DNA of 64,000 nt, taken from the NCBI GenBank assembly GCA_035578155.1, contig JAPWDM010000001.1, positions 13,928,725 through 13,992,724 on the forward strand, written 5' to 3'. This DNA is from Brachynemurus nebulosus. Its lineage: Eukaryota > Arthropoda > Insecta > Neuroptera > Myrmeleontidae. A program made the translations under genes and the position numbers. Numbering within the stretch: the first letter of the stretch is position 1; every line of letters starts with the position of its first letter. The notes beneath the pieces are model-generated. The model ran no database searches. It saw only the letters and a list, made by a program, of their open reading frames with translations, and was not told the origin of the DNA. Of this stretch, positions 59,735-64,000 are shown piece by piece.

Positions 59735-61687
59735 CACAGTCAAAAATTTCACATTTCACATGTCCAGAACGGTCCATTCAATTTTTTGTGTTATTTTAAA
59801 ACAAAGCATATGGGTCAAATCTTTACACAAGACTTGTGTCAATGATTTAACACACAAAAGGACATACGTTTTGTGTTAATTTTGCACAATTAATTAGTTA
59901 TAATTTTACCACAATGATCTGTAAAATTAACTGATTTAGAATGTAGAAGTTACTAAATAAATGTGTTGGTATATTTTGACACTTTTTTTAAGTTAGTATT
60001 TTTTTTATTTATTTATTATGTAAACTATTTTTACTGTAAATTATTTTTTTTATTTATTATTTCAGTACTTAAACTTTTTTATTTAATATTTCTACAAAGT
60101 TGTTCTCTGATGAAAATAATACCCAAAAATTGTGAAGATCGTTATCAAACTGAACGTGGAAGACAAAATGGAACGACTACCCTTCCTTCTTTACCTGATC
60201 TTCGATAATTTTTTAATTAATTGAAGTAAATTCTGCAAACAACGAAAAAATTTCAATCTGTAATATTTTTAATTAATTTACCTAATCAATAATTATATCT
60301 ATATAATTAAAACCAATATAACTTTAGAAATACGCTTTTGATTTTGAAATATTTTTGTCTTTTATACATACATACGTTTCTATTGAACGCACAATGCGCA
60401 CAATGTCCAATGATTGGAAATGATTCTATACCGATGCTACAAGTTACCACTACCCCCACTCTCAACTAAAGCAGTAAGTGCGCGCAAAACCAGTTTTTTG
60501 GTGTTGAAAATACACAAATAAGTGTAGGGGAAGGTCGCCCAAAGCGGGTACCCCTCTTAAAGCGGGTAAGCGCTTGTATATCGTTGTATCGAATGTTTTT
60601 GTCAGGTCGTGTGTATACCGAGATTAACCGAATATCAGCCAGTGTCAATCAGTTGCACTTGAACGCTTGTGTCATTTAATGTCCTAGTTAAGCTTCATCA
60701 AATTTTTTTGTTGGTTCTGTTAAAAATTTTGACGGTAAATATTCTGTGACTAGACACAAACCTTTTTATTTGTAATCTTTTTGGTATTACCATATTATGT
60801 TATCATCATTTGACTTTTAATGTAGAAAAAGGTAGACATGTATCGGCTTTCATTTTGAAATTATTCTAAGTTAACGAAATTAAGTCTTTTTGGGCAAAGC
60901 GGGTATGGGCAAAGCGGGTAAACAAAATAGAAGCATCTTAATGGAAAAAACTGTTGGAAGGGGAAAAAAATAAATAATCTTCTTTTTACGACGGAATGAG
61001 GGAAAAAGCTTAAAAAAAAATATTTCTGCCTTGTTTGTAGTGATTTTGATGTGGAATCACCTGAAGTAATATATTCCAATATGGAGGTTGTAAAGAAAGT
61101 TGCAGTTAATTGTTATTAATTTATTATTTTTGTCTTTTTTCAATTTTTTTTACTTAATTATTATTATTTTTAAGTTCTATATGATTAAGAAAGTTTATAT
61201 TAAAAAATAATAACAGTATTTAAATACATAATGTACTTACCCGCTTTGCCCAAAGGGGGTTACCCGCTTTAGGATACCTATACGGGCAAAGCGGGTTTTT
61301 GCAGAGGTTTTGTATTTTCTTTATTAAAAATAAATATCGTATAAACATTTCTTAAGCGAAGTTTCATTTTAAAGTTCGATAATTATTCTATCTGATAATA
61401 TAAAAAAGATCTGCTTATCGAGGTCAAAAGTCACTTTTTTGGGCGTTTAATCTTAGCTTACCCGCTTTGGGCGACCTTCCCCTACTTATATAGACATTCT
61501 TTCCATTTTACACAATTATTGTGTTACTTTTTGTTGTTCAAAACAAATCAACATTTTTATTCTGTTAATATTTTTATTTAACACAAACATTAAATGTTAC
61601 ATTAACACAGGGTTGGGTTAGTTATTTCACACAAAAATTTTAACCACTAGTTTTTCTTTCACGCAGAACACCAATTTTTTCACTGTG
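59735..61687. mobile_element. TA-flanked element with CACAGTCAAAAAT/CACAGTGAAAAAAT ends
   Basis: The left tip CACAGTCAAAAATTTC and right tip TTTTTTCACTGTG are inverted and flanked by TA. Words with ACACAA and TTGTGTT cluster at both ends. It contains the element at 60527-61482. A small frame at 60104-60208 (NCEDRYQTERGRQNGTTTLP) has no known match. The superfamily is not assigned. Confidence 0.55.
60527..61482. mobile_element. TA-flanked MITE with GGGCAAAGCGGGTA repeats
   Basis: The ends GGGGAAGGTCGCCCAAAGCG and the inverse CGCTTTGGGCGACCTTCCCC are flanked by TA on both sides. The motif GGGCAAAGCGGGTA or its inverse is repeated at the tips and inside (60554, 60893, 60907, 61240, 61262, 61286). 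It is 956 bp without a transposase, nested in the element at 59735. Confidence 0.85.
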
Positions 61688-61924
61688 TATTCAGATTTTC
61701 TTGCATCTATAATTTTTTTTTTAAGTCTGTAGCAATAATTATTGCTACATGTGATGAATCAATTCAACACGTTATTTATTTCATTTACTTTGGAAAACGA
61801 TAATAAAACTTTAATCTAATTAATAATTAATCGATTTGTAAAGATGTCAAAATACTGACATCTAATATTTATGTTTGAAGTTAATATCAGTCCAATATAT
61901 CAAATCATAAAATTCAAAAAAATC

Positions 61925-61927
<3 letters not shown>

Positions 61928-61994
<67 letters not shown>
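61928..61994. repeat. (TA)n microsatellite
   Basis: About 33 TA units; no block homologous to the composite repeats is seen on either side. Confidence 0.95.
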
Positions 61995-61997
<3 letters not shown>

Positions 61998-64000
61998 CGA
62001 CATCTAGTGTTATAGTTTCAAATTGATATCTAGGCACAATGTAAAAACTAATTACACGTTTGCAGAAATCTGAAATTTAAATTTATAACAAGTGCGTACA
62101 TTATTTAATTAAACATTTATTTTTCAAAAAAATAATTAACAAAACAAATTACATAACTAAATAAATAACTGATACTAATTAAAAAGGACACACAGTTAGG
62201 GAGAAGTTCTCTTCTCGTGTGGCCTTTGGGCCGCACACATCAAAAACAAAAATATGTGTATTTTAAAATTAATTTAAGTATTATTTATTTAAGTGTATTG
62301 TTGAAAATGACAAACTCCTCGTTGTTAAGATAAGTATTATTTTATTATAACATGTATTTGGAAATTTACTTAAACGTAGTCAAAAAAATAATTTATATTT
62401 AAATGATTAGAAAATAATTGAACGTAGCGTGTAGGATAAATTTAAAATTTGAAAAATCGTATAATTAATTTAAGATAAATATATTTTGAAAATTTATTTA
62501 AATTAAAATAAAAGATAATTTATATTAGATAGATAAAAGAAAAAATAATTAAATGTAACATGTAAAAATAATTTATTTTCAAATATTGAACGTCGTTTGT
62601 ACTTTCGCATTCATCCAGATTTCCAAAAGATTTCTGGGGATTTAGCAAAAAAAAAGTCTGCGACTAAAAATTTAGATAACTTGTAGTTTAAGAATATAGA
62701 TATATTTAGTTAATTGCATAGATTTATATTTTAGATTATCATTAAGTAAATTCTCAAACAAATATATATAGATTGTGTTTATAGTTTAATCAGTATCAGA
62801 TCACATAACTATTTCCGGTTTAGATAAACAAAATGTTGAACATGTGCAACCTTTACAATTATTTCGATATCTGCTTAAATCTTTTAAATCATGTAGCTCA
62901 TTATTAATATTTAACTTGCAACGTAACTTTCTAAAACATTTCAATTTAAAACTGAATTTATTTTTGCCATCTGTAATTTCTGAAATTCCCAAAAGGCGTT
63001 CAATTGTGTCTGGACAGGGGTAAACGCTGGCAGGCTAAATTTAATTTAGTTTGCTCCCTTATATGAAATCCGACACGTGTATCACAATAAAATTTTGCAA
63101 TAGTTTCTCGTCGTAAAAATTTTCTTTCCGATTTCTCTTCAAGAAATCGAAGGAGCACGTTTGGGTAAAAGGAAGCCGTATTTTAGGCCCCACTCGTCTC
63201 GTGTTTGAGCGTGACTTAGACACTTTAATTATAGCTAAAAAACAATTAAAGATAAAAAAAAATCATCAAATAAAAATCAAAAAAATAAAAATAAAAAAAA
63301 AGAAAAAACCAAAAAAAATTTTAATTAAGGAACTCAAACAAAATTAATATCGACTAATTTACAATTTCATAAAATTTGATATTTATAAAATACTTATACA
63401 GGTTATTCTAGTCATAAATTTTAAAGATACAATTATAAAATTTCAAATACTGACATCAATTTAATTTAATTAATAACATACCTTTAGAAAATATATTTTA
63501 TAGCAATATTTAAATTGTTCCGTAAAATCCGAAATTTTCGAAGTTATATTTAAGTCAAAAGTGTATAAATTTACCAACTGATGTGGTGATACATTCCCAT
63601 AGCCAGTACACACCATATACTTATATCGTGCGTCTCGGTTTGGAAAGTATGGCCACACCAAAGGCTAAGATGCAAATTCTATTTTAAAATATATTATGTA
63701 AATTTATTTGAGTTGGCTTATCAGTCTTTTAAAAATATGTATAAATTCTCAAAAACTTGTAATAATTTGTTATCGTAAATTTTAAAGATTCCAAATATTG
63801 TAATTCAAAAATTGTTTCGAGTCACCCTTTTATTGTAATAAATTGTAATTGATGAACTTTCGTATTTCTAATTCAAAACCACCCTTTTGGTAGTCGAAAA
63901 GAAAATTTCAGGTTATTTGGGGATCTTGTGGTTTTGGGAAAACGATCTGCGACCATAACCTTCCACTGCCACACACTCTCGTCTCCGTAACACCTGGAGA
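61995..64000. other. No gene seen
   Basis: AT-rich with A-runs. GC-richer patches at 62190-62240, 63110-63230 and 63880-64000 could be element leaders or exons, but no frame or structure is convincing. Confidence 0.35.

Noticed and set aside
63590..63680. Possible 5S-rRNA-like sequence on the minus strand
   Set aside because: GGCCATAC-like words occur, but the internal control region and folding of 5S rRNA are absent.

Overview
The window is AT-rich eukaryotic nuclear DNA, almost certainly from an insect. The evidence is an immunoglobulin-superfamily gene of the insect lachesin/DIP type cut into small exons with consensus splice sites, plus a typical insect load of transposons (hAT, PIF/Harbinger, Tc1/mariner/pogo, Helitron-like, LINE, Ty3/Gypsy gag). 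No operons, rRNA or CRISPR are visible. Most of the sequence is intron or intergenic DNA built from nested mobile elements and long (TA)n tracts. The species and order cannot be told from the sequence.

The one securely recognised host gene lies on the minus strand. A 132-bp exon at 35653-35784 and a 120-bp exon at 2640-2759 join in phase and encode the end of one Ig domain and the start of the next. The intron between them is about 32.9 kb. Exons further up and down that gene were not found here. Two exon-like segments on the plus strand near 48.2 and 49.3 kb, and a minus-strand ORF near 41 kb, look protein-like but are not recognised.

Layout. 0-6 kb: MITE end, Ig exon, repeat blocks. 6-10 kb: MITEs and a broken LINE. 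12.4-13.8 kb: composite (TA)n repeat. 14.6-15.2 kb: MITE. 16.8-17.1 kb: inverted pair of tRNA-Ala-like units. 17.6-18.8 kb: Gypsy gag pseudogene. 19.7-22 kb: nested MITEs. 24.5-25.05 kb: LINE 3' end. 25.07-26.19 kb: large palindrome with a tRNA-like unit in each arm. 26.57-27.11 kb: second palindrome. 27.17-27.76 kb: Tc1 remnant. 28-30 kb: repeat blocks and a hAT MITE. 31.2-32.3 kb: long-TIR element. 33.4-35 kb, 38.4-39.8 kb and 42.5-44.2 kb: related composite repeats joined at (TA)n tracts. 44.7-46.3 kb: hAT with two nested MITEs. 51-52.8 kb: hAT and pogo MITEs. 53.07-57.77 kb: PIF/Harbinger element holding a hAT-like and a Helitron-like insertion. 58-58.8 kb: hAT MITE. 59.7-61.7 kb: nested TA-flanked elements. 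62-64 kb: nothing recognisable.

The most unusual signals are the two inverted tRNA-like structures with intact pol III boxes and T-run terminators, and a family of sequence blocks re-joined in different combinations at (TA)n tracts.
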